NCBI GenBank assembly: GCA_963805605.1
Contig: CAWDUX010000001.1
Span: 944,123-1,008,122 of the forward strand
DNA from: Actinocatenispora sp963805605
GTDB taxonomy: Bacteria; Actinomycetota; Actinomycetes; Mycobacteriales; Micromonosporaceae
Reading direction: 5' to 3'
DNA length: 64,000 bases
Shown here: positions 16,246 to 24,915 of the stretch, piece after piece
Numbering within the stretch: the first letter of the stretch is position 1
Layout of the letters: every line of letters starts with the position of its first letter
Position numbers and translations under genes: made by a program
Notes under the pieces: model-generated
What the model was told of the DNA's origin: nothing
The model's database searches: none
What the model saw: only the letters and a program-made list of their open reading frames with translations

Positions 16246-16656
16246 CTAGTCGCGCTCGGGAAAGATGGGGCCCTCGTCGGTCCACCTGACACCCTTGTTG
16301 CGGCAGAGGCAGAAAGGGTGGCCAATGGGGTCTGTGTAGACGCGCCAGCCGTAGCCCTCCGGACCGGTGTAGTCCTGCTGCAGGCTCGCGCCGAGGGCCA
16401 GGACGCGGTCCTGTTCGGCCCCGATGTCGTCGACCTCGAAGTCCAGGTGGAACTGCTTGGGGTGCTCGCCGTCCGGCCACTGCGGAGCGCGGTAGTCGTC
16501 CACCCGGATGAACGCCAGTTCGATCCGGCCGAACTGGATACCGGCCCAGTTCTCGTCACTGCCCTTCTTGACCGGGCACCCCGTCACCCCGGAGTAGAAG
16601 GCGGCCAGCTCCATCGTGTCCGGGCAGTCGATGATGAAGTCGGTGAGTCGCAGCAT
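16246..16656 (-). CDS. VOC (glyoxalase-like) family protein
   Basis: A 136-residue VOC superfamily protein: MLRLTDFIIDCPDTMELAAFYS at the start, KQFHLDFEVDDIGAEQDRVLALGA in the middle and RVYTDPIGHPFCLC near the end. The HLDFEV and GHPFCL positions match the metal or ligand-binding face of glyoxalase/bleomycin-resistance folds. Start is the ATG at 16656 with AGGA upstream; a TTG at 16674 is possible. It is probably the first gene of the leftward cluster that ends with the P450. Confidence 0.85.
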   Translation of the reverse strand: MLRLTDFIIDCPDTMELAAFYSGVTGCPVKKGSDENWAGIQFGRIELAFIRVDDYRAPQWPDGEHPKQFHLDFEVDDIGAEQDRVLALGASLQQDYTGPEGYGWRVYTDPIGHPFCLCRNKGVRWTDEGPIFPERD

Positions 16657-16885
16657 CCCGCGATCCTGCCACAAGCTCAGCTACAGGATCACCGTACGTC
16701 TGGGCTTCGGTGTCCGCCTCCTCGATGTCCTCATCCGGTCCACCGCCTGGCAGCGCATGCCGGTACCCGCCGGACCGGATGTAGCCGGACAGTCGGATCA
16801 CCGACACGCACGTCACTATGGACAGCACCAGGATCCCGAGGGACGCGAGGTCGATCAGTGCGTTGGTGAGAGAGATCCGCAGCAT
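16556..16885 (-). CDS. Small one-helix membrane protein, tail overlapping the VOC gene
   Basis: About 109 residues. An N-terminal hydrophobic helix (IDLASLGILVLSIVTCVSVI) is followed by a short acidic region, GGGPDEDIEEADTEA. Codon use is normal up to about residue 70. The last 33 residues lie over the start of the VOC gene in another frame and look like shadow sequence, so the original C-terminus may have been lost. There is no clear ribosome site. A remnant of a paralogue sits at 13311-13369. Function unknown. Confidence 0.4.
   Translation of the reverse strand: MLRISLTNALIDLASLGILVLSIVTCVSVIRLSGYIRSGGYRHALPGGGPDEDIEEADTEAQTYGDPVAELVAGSRDAATHRLHHRLPGHDGAGRLLLRGDGVPGQEGQ
16752..16779. repeat. 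28-bp repeat, right copy
   Basis: Direct-repeat partner of 13342-13369 (27 of 28 bases match). It lies inside the coding part of the small membrane protein. Confidence 0.7.
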
Positions 16886-16994
16886 GCGGCGCAGCGTACT
16901 GGTGGTGTGCCAATGCTCTGACCGCACGGGTTTGTACCCGGTTTGAGGTCGCACCGCGCGCCCCTTGTACATGGGGCGTTGAGAGGATTCCCGC

Positions 16995-17309
16995 ATGTTC
17001 GACGAGAAACTCGACGCGCTCGCGCAGATGATCGCCGAGCATATGAGGATGCCGTTTCCGCCCGACTTCCGTGGCCGGGAGATCGACGACCAGGACATGG
17101 TGATGCTTGACGCGGACGCCTATGGCTATGCCTCCTGCGTCCTCAAGGGGCCACTCGATCAGCAAGACCGGGCAGACCTGTCCAGGCTGACGGCAGTGTG
17201 CGAGAAGACCCTTCCGGTGATCCGCGACGAATACGCCACCAAGTACTACACGCACGTGCGCGACCTTGCCCTGCTAGCCGCCGAGATCGAGACGCTGCGC
17301 GCCGAGTAG
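16995..17309 (+). CDS. Hypothetical protein, 104 residues
   Basis: Start ATG at 16995 after GAGAGGA. The protein is soluble, acidic and mostly helical: MFDEKLDALAQMIAEHMRMPFP, GREIDDQDMVMLDADAYG, YYTHVRDLALLAAEIETLRAE. I do not recognise a domain. It is divergent from the small membrane protein, with 109 bp between them, and convergent with the 17394-17741 gene. Confidence 0.65.
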   Translation: MFDEKLDALAQMIAEHMRMPFPPDFRGREIDDQDMVMLDADAYGYASCVLKGPLDQQDRADLSRLTAVCEKTLPVIRDEYATKYYTHVRDLALLAAEIETLRAE

Positions 17310-17393
17310 ATCTCCGCCCGGCACCGAGTACGGATCGCCGCACGTCTACGGGTCCGTCTCCTCGCGGCGCAGCGTACCGAGGGCGCCAGTCGT

Positions 17394-17741
17394 TCAGCCG
17401 TCGGTGTCACTCTGCTGCTGGGGAGTGAAGGTCCAGTACCAGAGTTCGGCGTCGTGGTGTTCGATGGCGCTGACGCGGTAGCCGCAGTCCTCGCCGACGC
17501 TGTTCTCGGCCTCGCTGATCCAGGCGACGTTCTCCTGCCAGAGACCGTCGCGGTGCAGCACGAGGCCGCCGTCCTTGCGCGCGGGCAGCACATGCAGCCG
17601 GTCGCACTGGTCGGGGTCGAGCATCGCCAGCAGGTAGCGCTCGTGCTCGGGCGGCTCGACGTCCTCGCCGAGCCGGTCCGCCTCGTATGCGGCGAGCAGG
17701 CTCCGGAACACCGTCGACGTCCCGACCGCAACCTCGCTCAT
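17394..17741 (-). CDS. Hypothetical protein, 115 residues
   Basis: Start ATG at 17741 with GGGAGG seven bases upstream. An acidic small protein (pI clearly low): RSLLAAYEADRLGEDVEPP, RYLLAMLDPDQCDRLHVLPARK, ENVAWISEAENSVGEDCGYR. No membrane helix and no family recognised. It is divergent from the XRE regulator 185 bp away, an arrangement often seen for regulator and partner, but no link is proven. Confidence 0.65.
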   Translation of the reverse strand: MSEVAVGTSTVFRSLLAAYEADRLGEDVEPPEHERYLLAMLDPDQCDRLHVLPARKDGGLVLHRDGLWQENVAWISEAENSVGEDCGYRVSAIEHHDAELWYWTFTPQQQSDTDG

Positions 17742-17926
17742 CGCTACCTCCCGTGTCTATTAAGCCGCCTTCAGTGATAACGGCCATCATGCACCATGTC
17801 GTCAGACAGCGAAAGATGTACCCTACAAAAACTTGCCTTGTGCCTGGGGGTTGTGAAAGCGGGTCAGATCAGGCACACTTCAGCGCACTGAGTAGTCATC
17901 GTGTCGACGGGGCGTGGAGGAGAGCG

Positions 17927-18769
17927 ATGATCCAAGGGCCGACCGTGACCAGGCGGCGTCTTGCGCTGGAGATCAAGCGGGCGCGTGAGCGTGCAGGCCT
18001 TACGCAGGAACAGGCTGCGGCGCACTTCGAGTGGAACGCCGCCAAGATCGCGCGGATGGAAAATGCCCGCTCCAACATCCCGCCACGGGATGTCAAGGAC
18101 CTACTCACCCTGTACGGCAACGACGACGACGAGCTGCGCGAGTCGCTGCTCAAGTTGTCCCGCAACTCCAAACAGCGGACCTGGTACACGCAGTACCGCG
18201 ACATCATCCGAGGCGACCTGGTCAGTCTCGAGACCGACGCCGACATCGCCAAGTACTGGGAACCGAACCTGATCCCGGGCATCTTCCAGACCGCGGACTA
18301 CGCACGGGCGCTGATGGAGGCCGGGCTACCGCCCAGAGAACGCAAGAACCTCGACAAGCATCTCGCGCTGCGCATGGACCGACAGAAGCGTCTCGCCGGA
18401 GACAACCCGTTGCAGGTCTCGGCTGTCATTGACCAGTCGGCGGTCCACCGGGTCATCGGCGGCTTGGAAACGATGCACCCCCAGCTGGAGCAGCTCATTT
18501 CGTTCGCCAAGTTCGACAACGTTCTGATCCAGATATTGCCCTTCGACGCGGATGCGCACGGTATCCACATGGGCGCCATGACCATTATCGAGTTCCCAGA
18601 ACTCTCGGACCTGGATGCCGTCTGGCTGGAGGGAATCGCTAGCGATCAGACCATTGAAGAGCCGCCCGAGGTAAAGAGATACCAGCGAGAGTTCGAAAAG
18701 CTGCAAGCGACGGCGCTCAGTCCTGAGGCTACGATCGAAGAGTTCAGCAAGGGCATACACAGGCTCTAG
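17927..18769 (+). CDS. XRE-family regulator with DUF5753 sensor domain
   Basis: A 280-residue protein. An N-terminal Cro/C1 helix-turn-helix (about 10-65: RARERAGLTQEQAAAHFEW ... KIARMENARSNIPPRDV) is followed by a DUF5753 domain (IPGIFQTADYARALM, then AVIDQSAVHRVIGG, LIQILPFDADAHGIHMGAM). Such proteins are very numerous in Streptomyces and Micromonospora and are usually paired with a DUF397 protein, as here (18836-19129). The pairs influence development and antibiotic production. Start is the ATG at 17927 right after GGAGGAG. Confidence 0.93.
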   Translation: MIQGPTVTRRRLALEIKRARERAGLTQEQAAAHFEWNAAKIARMENARSNIPPRDVKDLLTLYGNDDDELRESLLKLSRNSKQRTWYTQYRDIIRGDLVSLETDADIAKYWEPNLIPGIFQTADYARALMEAGLPPRERKNLDKHLALRMDRQKRLAGDNPLQVSAVIDQSAVHRVIGGLETMHPQLEQLISFAKFDNVLIQILPFDADAHGIHMGAMTIIEFPELSDLDAVWLEGIASDQTIEEPPEVKRYQREFEKLQATALSPEATIEEFSKGIHRL

Positions 18770-18835
18770 CCCGGCTCCGACTTCGGCCGGTGTCGGGTGA
18801 TGCGATCGGTCAGAACCAGGGGAGGAGCAGAAGTC

Positions 18836-19129
18836 ATGAGTAGGTATGACCTGACCCGGGCGGCGTGGTGGAAGTCCAGTCGCAGTGGCGGCTCTGGCGG
18901 CAACGGATGCGTTGAGGTCGCGGTGTTGGATGAGTCCGTGGCGTGGCGGAAGTCGAGCCGTAGTGGTGGCAGCGGTGGAAACAACTGCGTCGAGGTGGGG
19001 TTCGCAGGTACCGCAGTGGGTGTGCGTGACACCAAGGACCGGGCCGGCGGCGCGTTGGCCGTGAGTGCCGGGCAGTGGGCCACCTTCATCGGTACCGTGA
19101 AGACCGGGGTACTTGACGCGAGATCCTAG
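18836..19129 (+). CDS. DUF397 protein with duplicated N-terminal motif
   Basis: A 97-residue protein. The DUF397 motif (W-x-KSSRSGG-GN-CVEV) appears twice: WWKSSRSGGSGGNGCVEVA at about 10-28 and WRKSSRSGGSGGNNCVEVG at about 36-54. Only the second copy continues into the rest of the domain (VGVRDTKDR ... WATFIGTVKTG). Start ATG at 18836 follows GGGGAGGAG. It is the usual partner of the XRE/DUF5753 regulator 66 bp upstream. Confidence 0.9.
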   Translation: MSRYDLTRAAWWKSSRSGGSGGNGCVEVAVLDESVAWRKSSRSGGSGGNNCVEVGFAGTAVGVRDTKDRAGGALAVSAGQWATFIGTVKTGVLDARS

Positions 19130-19197
19130 TCTGCACCAGGTCCGGAGCCACCATGAGCAACCGCGAGGACGACCCAGCCCAGGAGGGAGACGCCACG

Positions 19198-19770
19198 ATG
19201 AGCGCGCAGCCCGTCGACTACGACCTGTCCGATTCTGGGATGCAGGATGACCTCGCGGAGCTGAGGGAGGTCATTGCCGCCGCACCGGATGACCGGTACC
19301 GCTATGAGATTCTTGGTGGAGAACTTGTCGTGAATCCTCCTCCCACGTGGTCGCATGAGAACCGCATCCGACGCATGCTTCTCGCCGTGCTCCGTGCGCT
19401 GCCCGATGGCTGGGCCACGTACACGAACGCGGGTTTCGTCATCGGGGACGCGCATCTGATCCCCGATCTCGCGGTCACCGACGCTGAGCTTCCCGATGTC
19501 GAACAACAGTGGGGCGAAGCCGCGCTGAGGCTCGTGGTCGAGGTGGAGTCCGTCACGACGAAACACCGTGACCGCAAGATCAAGACTGAGCTGTACGCCC
19601 GGCGCGGCATCGACGCGTACTGGCGGAACGAGCGGGACGGCACCACGCACGTCTACACCCGGCCACGGCCGGACGGCAGTTGGGACGAGGTGCGGACCAT
19701 CCGGCCGGGTGAGCGGTTGACGGTGAGCGAGCCGTTCGAGCTGGAGCTGGCACCCGCCGACTGGATGTGA
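19198..19770 (+). CDS. Uma2 family (DUF820) putative endonuclease
   Basis: A 190-residue Uma2/DUF820 protein with a PD-(D/E)xK-type core: YEILGGELVVNPPPTWSHE, then LIPDLAVTD (Asp) and LRLVVEVES (Glu) and the following RKIKTELYARRGIDAYW. I start at the ATG at 19198 because of AGGAGGGAG; an ATG at 19153 would add 15 residues. These genes are abundant in actinobacteria and cyanobacteria, often near XRE genes, and their targets are unknown. It ends at a terminator shared with the opposite gene. Confidence 0.85.
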   Translation: MSAQPVDYDLSDSGMQDDLAELREVIAAAPDDRYRYEILGGELVVNPPPTWSHENRIRRMLLAVLRALPDGWATYTNAGFVIGDAHLIPDLAVTDAELPDVEQQWGEAALRLVVEVESVTTKHRDRKIKTELYARRGIDAYWRNERDGTTHVYTRPRPDGSWDEVRTIRPGERLTVSEPFELELAPADWM

Positions 19771-19777
19771 ACGGTGA

Positions 19778-19798
19778 CCCGGGCCGAGGAGGCCCGGG
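19778..19798. terminator. Bidirectional terminator between Uma2 and aldehyde dehydrogenase genes
   Basis: CCCGGGCC (19778-19785) pairs with GGCCCGGG (19791-19798) across a 5-nt loop in the 40-bp gap of two converging genes. Confidence 0.6.
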
Positions 19799-19810
19799 CC
19801 ACGCGCGTCG

Positions 19811-21184
19811 TCAGCCGATCCAGACCGTCTTGAGGTTGCAGAACTCCCGGATGCCGTGCGCGGCGAGTTCCCGGCCGTAGCCGGAACGCTTCACCCCGCC
19901 GAACGGCAGCTGCGGGTAGGACGTGACCATCCCGTTGATGAACACCGCGCCGGCTTCCAGGTCGTCGATGAACCGCTCGCGTTCCATCGGATCGTTGGTC
20001 CAGGCGTTGGAACCCAGCCCGAAGTTGGTGGAGTTGGCGATGCGGATCGCGTCGTCCAGGTCCTGCGCCCGGTAGAGCGCGGCGACCGGCCCGAACACCT
20101 CCTCGCCGTACAGCTTCATGTCCGGGGTCAGGTCCGCCACCACGGTCGGCGGGTAGTACCAGCCGCGCCGGTCCGGGCTGACCCCGCCGCACAGTACGGT
20201 GGCGCCCCGGCCGACCGCGTCGGCGACCAGTTCCTCCACGTCGTCGCGGCCCTGCTCGGTGGCCAGCGGCCCGACATCGGTGTTCTCCTCGGTCGGGTCA
20301 CCCATCCGCAGCGCCTTCATCCGGGTGACGAACCGGGCGGCGAAGTCGTCGTAGACGTCGGTGTGCACGATGAAGCGTTTCGCCGCGATGCAGGACTGGC
20401 CGTTGTTCTGCACCCGGGCGGTCACCGCCGTGGCCGCCGCCGCCTCCAGGTCCGCCGAGGGCATCACCACGTACGCGTCCGAGCCGCCCAGCTCCAGTAC
20501 GGTCTTCTTGACCTCGTCGCCGGCGATGGCGGCCACCGACCGGCCGGCCGGCTCACTGCCGGTCAGCGTCGCCGCCACCACCCGCGGATCGCGCAGGATC
20601 GGTTCGACCTGCTTGGAGGAGATCAGCAGCGCCTGGAAGCAGCCCGCCGGGAAGCCGCCGCGGGTGAACAGTTCACCCAGGTACAGCGAGGTCTGCGGAA
20701 CGTTCGAGGCGTGCTTGAGCAGTCCGACGTTGCCGGACATCAGGGCCGGCGCGGCGAACCGGATGACCTGCCACAGCGGGAAGTTCCACGGCATCACCGC
20801 GAGGATCACGCCGAGCGGCTGGTAGCGGCCGAACGCCCGGTGGGCCTTCACCGCGCCGGCGTCGCCCGACTCGTCGGCCAGGAACTCCGCGGCGTGCTCG
20901 GCGTAGTAGCGCATCCCGGCCACGCACTTGCCCACCTCGGCACGGGACGCGGCGAGGGTCTTGCCCATCTCGGTGGTGATCAGCGCGGCGACCCGGTCGG
21001 TCTCGTCGTCGAGCAGGTCGGCCGCCGCCGCCATCCAGCCGGCCCGCTGCGCGAAGGTGGTCGTGCGGTATCTGCGGTACGTGGAGTGCGCCTGAGCGAT
21101 CCGCTCGCCGACCTCCACGTCGTTGAGTGCCTCGAATGTCTGCAGGGTCTCACCCGTCGCCGGGTTCACGGTCGCGATCGCCAT
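19811..21184 (-). CDS. Aldehyde dehydrogenase, NADP succinate-semialdehyde dehydrogenase (GabD1) type
   Basis: A 457-residue aldehyde dehydrogenase. The anchor Asn is in MPWNFPLWQ (N134), the general base Glu231 is in ELGGSDAY, and the nucleophile Cys265 is in NNGQSCIAAKR. Start MAIATVNPATGETLQTFE at the ATG 21184 is typical of the GabD1 group, and AAAGGA precedes it. The likely reaction oxidises succinate semialdehyde to succinate with NADP. Specificity is inferred from family resemblance only. It is divergent from the metE-like gene. Confidence 0.9.
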   Translation of the reverse strand: MAIATVNPATGETLQTFEALNDVEVGERIAQAHSTYRRYRTTTFAQRAGWMAAAADLLDDETDRVAALITTEMGKTLAASRAEVGKCVAGMRYYAEHAAEFLADESGDAGAVKAHRAFGRYQPLGVILAVMPWNFPLWQVIRFAAPALMSGNVGLLKHASNVPQTSLYLGELFTRGGFPAGCFQALLISSKQVEPILRDPRVVAATLTGSEPAGRSVAAIAGDEVKKTVLELGGSDAYVVMPSADLEAAAATAVTARVQNNGQSCIAAKRFIVHTDVYDDFAARFVTRMKALRMGDPTEENTDVGPLATEQGRDDVEELVADAVGRGATVLCGGVSPDRRGWYYPPTVVADLTPDMKLYGEEVFGPVAALYRAQDLDDAIRIANSTNFGLGSNAWTNDPMERERFIDDLEAGAVFINGMVTSYPQLPFGGVKRSGYGRELAAHGIREFCNLKTVWIG

Positions 21185-21273
21185 GTTCCTTTCATACCCG
21201 TCGGCCGGCTCGACACACACCCGTTCGGCGGGCCCGGCCGACCGGACCCGCAGCGCGGGTAGTGTCCGCGAGC

Positions 21274-22317
21274 GTGACCGACGAACAGCGCAGCAGTACG
21301 CCGTGGCCCGCCGGGGCCGCCACCGGGGCCGGGTCGCTGCCCGGCACCGACCCTGCCGAGGCGCAGCGGCTGGTCTTCGGCGAGCTGCCCGACCTGCCGT
21401 ACCTGCCGGAGCTGCCGGACCGTGGCCCGGGCGCGGAGCTGCTCGGCCGCACCGCCGGGATGCTGGTCGAGCTGCCGGTCGAGCTGTACGCGTCGCGGTG
21501 GCGACTGGTGTCGCGGCCGGGTCGCGACCTGCGCCGCACCCGCGACCTGCTGGCCCGTGACCTGGACGAGCTGGTCGAGGTGGCCGACGGCTACACCGGA
21601 ACGGTGAAGATCTCCGCGGGGGGACCGTTCACCTTGGCCGCCGGTCTGGACCTGCCCCGGGGTGGCTCGGTACTGCGCGACCCGGGTGCATTGCGTGACC
21701 TGACCGGTTCGCTGGCCGAGGGGTTGTCCCGGCATGTGGCCGAGGTGTCGGCCCGGGTACCGGGCGCCCGGGTACTGCTGCAGCTCGACGAGCCGAGCCT
21801 GCCGACGGTGCTGGCGGGCAGGATCCGTACCGAGTCCGGCCTCGGGGTGTTCCCGCCGGTACCCACGGCCGACGCCGAGCAGGTGCTGCGCGGGGTGATG
21901 GACCGGGTCGGGGTGCCGGTCCTGGTGCACTGCTGCGCCCCGGACGTACCGCTGGGGCTGCTGCACGCGGCCGGCGCGGTCGGTGTCGCAGCCGACTTCG
22001 ACCTGCTCGTACCCGACGGTGACGGTGCAGCACTGGACCGGCTCGGTACGGTGCTGGACGCTGGCCTCGGGTTGTTTGCCGGTGTCGTAGCGGCACGTCC
22101 GGATACCGAACTGGACCCGGCCGGACCGGCGGACATCCTGCGGTCCTGTTGGCACCGGCTCGGCCTGCCGGTCGAGCGGTTGCCGCAGCAGGTCGTGGTG
22201 ACCCAGCCGTGCGGGCTCGCCGGCAGCAGTGCGGCGCAGACCCGTACAGCGCTGGCGACCGCCCGGGAGGTGGCCAGGCAGCTGGCTGATGATCCCGACT
22301 ACCACCCGGAGCGCTGA
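21274..22317 (+). CDS. MetE C-terminal-like (vitamin B12-independent methionine synthase family) protein
   Basis: A 347-residue TIM-barrel protein of the UROD/MetE-like superfamily. GAGSLPGTDPAEAQRLVFGELP at the start, VLLQLDEPSLPTVLAG in the middle, VLVHCCAPDVPLGLL and VTQPCGLAG are family marks. The His-Cys and late Cys (PCG) positions resemble the zinc ligands of MetE. It lacks the N-terminal MetE half, like Rv3015c, which also precedes ligA. Start is the GTG at 21274. Methyl donor and acceptor are unknown. Confidence 0.85.
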   Translation: MTDEQRSSTPWPAGAATGAGSLPGTDPAEAQRLVFGELPDLPYLPELPDRGPGAELLGRTAGMLVELPVELYASRWRLVSRPGRDLRRTRDLLARDLDELVEVADGYTGTVKISAGGPFTLAAGLDLPRGGSVLRDPGALRDLTGSLAEGLSRHVAEVSARVPGARVLLQLDEPSLPTVLAGRIRTESGLGVFPPVPTADAEQVLRGVMDRVGVPVLVHCCAPDVPLGLLHAAGAVGVAADFDLLVPDGDGAALDRLGTVLDAGLGLFAGVVAARPDTELDPAGPADILRSCWHRLGLPVERLPQQVVVTQPCGLAGSSAAQTRTALATAREVARQLADDPDYHPER

Positions 22318-22411
22318 GCCGGCGGCGGGCGGCCGGCCGCTTTCCGATGTCCCGGCGAAACTGTCGTTGTCACCGGTTACCGTGCCCTTGGCGATCCAGG
22401 GGAGGTCACAG

Positions 22412-24625
22412 GTGGAGAAGACCGGTGCGACGGTCCAGACCGATGCGGGCAACGACGTCACCAGTGACGTGAGCGCGGACGTGGACACGACACCCACCGC
22501 CGCGCAGGAGGCGCAGGCCGGCGCGGAACCCACCGCGGTGGCCAGGGAACGCCACGGCACCCTCGCCCAGGAGATCGACGACCACCAGTACCGCTACTAC
22601 GTGCTGGACTCACCGACGGTCTCGGACGCCGAATACGACCGGATGCTGCGCGAGCTGGAGAAGCTGGAGAAACAGTTCCCCGCGCTGCGCACGCCCAACT
22701 CGCCGACCCAGCGGGTCGGCGGCACCTACTCCACCCTGTTCACCGCGGTCAGCCACGCCGAGCGGATGCTCAGCCTGGACAACGCGTTCAACGACGAGGA
22801 GATCGGCGCCTGGGTCGAACGGGTCGAACGCGAAGCCAGCGGCATGCCGGTGTCCTACCTGTGCGAGCTGAAGGTCGACGGCCTGGCGGTCAACCTGACC
22901 TACCGGGACGGCCGGCTCGTACGCGGCGCGACCCGTGGTGACGGCCGCACCGGCGAGGACATCACCCCGAACGTACGGGCCGTGCAGGGCATCCCGGACC
23001 AGCTGTCGGGCACCGAGGAGTTCCCCGTACCGGAACTGGTCGAGATCCGCGGCGAGGTCTTCTTCCCGGTGGAGGCGTTCGGGGAGCTGAACGCCAGCCT
23101 GGTCGAGCAGGGCAGGCCGCCGTTCGCCAACCCACGTAACGCGGCCGCCGGCAGCCTGCGGCAGAAGGATCCCAGGATCACCGCGCACCGCCCGTTGCGG
23201 CTGGTCGTGCACGGTATCGGGGCCCGCAGCGGGTTCGAGCCGTCCCGCCAGTCCGAGGCGTACGAGGCGCTGGGCGCCTGGGGTCTGCCCACCTCACCGC
23301 GGTGGAAGGTGATCGCCTCGATACCCGAGGTGCGTACCTTCATCGCGCACTACGGCGAGCACCGGCACGACGTCGAGCACGAGATCGACGGTGTGGTGGT
23401 CAAGGTCGACGAGGTCGGTGTGCAGCGCCGGCTCGGATCCACCAGCCGGGCGCCGCGGTGGGCGATCGCGTACAAGTATCCGCCGGAGGAGGTCAACACC
23501 ACGCTGCTCGACATCCGGGTCAATGTCGGGCGCACCGGGCGGGTGACCCCGTACGCGGTGCTGGAGCCGGTACGGGTGGCCGGCTCGACGGTGGCGTTCG
23601 CGACCCTGCACAACGCCTCCGAGGTGACCCGCAAGGGTGTGCTGATCGGCGACACGGTGGTGATCCGCAAGGCCGGTGACGTGATCCCCGAGGTGGTCGG
23701 CCCGGTCGCGGACCTGCGGCCGGATGATGCGCGCGGCTTCCGGATGCCGACCCACTGCCCGGAGTGCGGCACCGAGCTGCGGCCGGAGAAGGAGGGCGAC
23801 GCCGACATCCGCTGCCCGAACGCCCGGTCCTGCCCGGCGCAACTGCGGGAGCGGCTGTTCCACCTGGCCGGTCGCGGCGGGTTCGACATCGAGGCGCTCG
23901 GTTACAAGGCCGGCACCGCGTTGCTGTCCTCCGGCGTGATCACCGATGAGGGTGAGCTTTTCTCGCTCGATGCGGCCGCGCTGGCCGGGTGCGACTTCTT
24001 CGTCAACAAGGACGGTTCGCTGGGCAGCAACGCGCACCGGTTCCTGGACAACCTTGCCGAGGCGAAGTCCCGACCGCTGTGGCGGGTCTTGGTGGCGCTG
24101 TCCATCCGGCATGTGGGGCCGACTGCGGCACAGGCGCTGGCCAGGGAGTTCGGTTCGATGGAGCGGATCTCTGTGGCCGACCGGGACGAGTTGGCCGCGG
24201 TCGACGGGGTTGGTCCGACCATCGCCGACGCTGTCCTCGACTGGTTCACCGTCGACTGGCACCGCGAGGTGGTGGGGAAGTGGCGGGCGGCCGGTGTGCG
24301 GATGGTCGAGGAGCGCACCGATTCCGGGCCGCGCCCGTTGGAGGGGGTGAGCGTGGTGGTGACCGGGTCGCTGGAGGGCTTCTCCCGCGACGAGGCGACC
24401 GACGCGGTGCAGCAGCGCGGCGGGAAGGTCAGCGGGTCGGTGTCGAAGAAGACCGGCTTTGTGGTGGCGGGCGAGAACCCCGGCAGCAAGTACGACAAGG
24501 CCGTACAGGTCAAGGTGCCGGTACTCGACGAGGCGGGGTTCCGGGTTCTGCTGGCCGAGGGACCGGACGCGGCGCGTGCCGTGGCGGTCCTCGGCGATCC
24601 GGAGGCTGAGCACGACATCGGGTGA
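22412..24625 (+). CDS. ligA: NAD-dependent DNA ligase
   Basis: A 737-residue LigA, the essential replicative ligase. The adenylated lysine is K154 in CELKVDGLAV. OB-fold, four-Cys zinc finger (CPECGTELRP ... CPNARSCPAQ), helix-hairpin-helix repeats and a C-terminal BRCT domain (LEGVSVVVTGSLEGFSRDEA) follow in the usual order. Start is the GTG at 22412 after GGGGAGG. The first 45 residues are a non-conserved acidic/Thr-rich tail. It follows the metE-like gene by 94 bp. Confidence 0.97.
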   Translation: MEKTGATVQTDAGNDVTSDVSADVDTTPTAAQEAQAGAEPTAVARERHGTLAQEIDDHQYRYYVLDSPTVSDAEYDRMLRELEKLEKQFPALRTPNSPTQRVGGTYSTLFTAVSHAERMLSLDNAFNDEEIGAWVERVEREASGMPVSYLCELKVDGLAVNLTYRDGRLVRGATRGDGRTGEDITPNVRAVQGIPDQLSGTEEFPVPELVEIRGEVFFPVEAFGELNASLVEQGRPPFANPRNAAAGSLRQKDPRITAHRPLRLVVHGIGARSGFEPSRQSEAYEALGAWGLPTSPRWKVIASIPEVRTFIAHYGEHRHDVEHEIDGVVVKVDEVGVQRRLGSTSRAPRWAIAYKYPPEEVNTTLLDIRVNVGRTGRVTPYAVLEPVRVAGSTVAFATLHNASEVTRKGVLIGDTVVIRKAGDVIPEVVGPVADLRPDDARGFRMPTHCPECGTELRPEKEGDADIRCPNARSCPAQLRERLFHLAGRGGFDIEALGYKAGTALLSSGVITDEGELFSLDAAALAGCDFFVNKDGSLGSNAHRFLDNLAEAKSRPLWRVLVALSIRHVGPTAAQALAREFGSMERISVADRDELAAVDGVGPTIADAVLDWFTVDWHREVVGKWRAAGVRMVEERTDSGPRPLEGVSVVVTGSLEGFSRDEATDAVQQRGGKVSGSVSKKTGFVVAGENPGSKYDKAVQVKVPVLDEAGFRVLLAEGPDAARAVAVLGDPEAEHDIG

Positions 24626-24915
24626 GTTGTTCGCCAACTCGGGTATGTGTCGGCTCAGACCGGGGTAGCTTGGTCGAAGGTCACGAAACGGCCGACAATC
24701 CCGGCTCTCCAGCCACCTATGCCAGAAATGTCTGGATGGCCGGTTCATACTGCGGCAGGCAGGCGTCACCGTCCCTGATCGGTATCGTTGCTCATCACGA
24801 GACCTTCGGTGCGCGTTTCGGGACATCGGCGCGGCCGCCGGTGACCGGTACACGGACAGGTGCTACGGACAGATGCATGTCGGCCCGGCCTCATTCTTCC
24901 CATAGCGGAGGCTGG

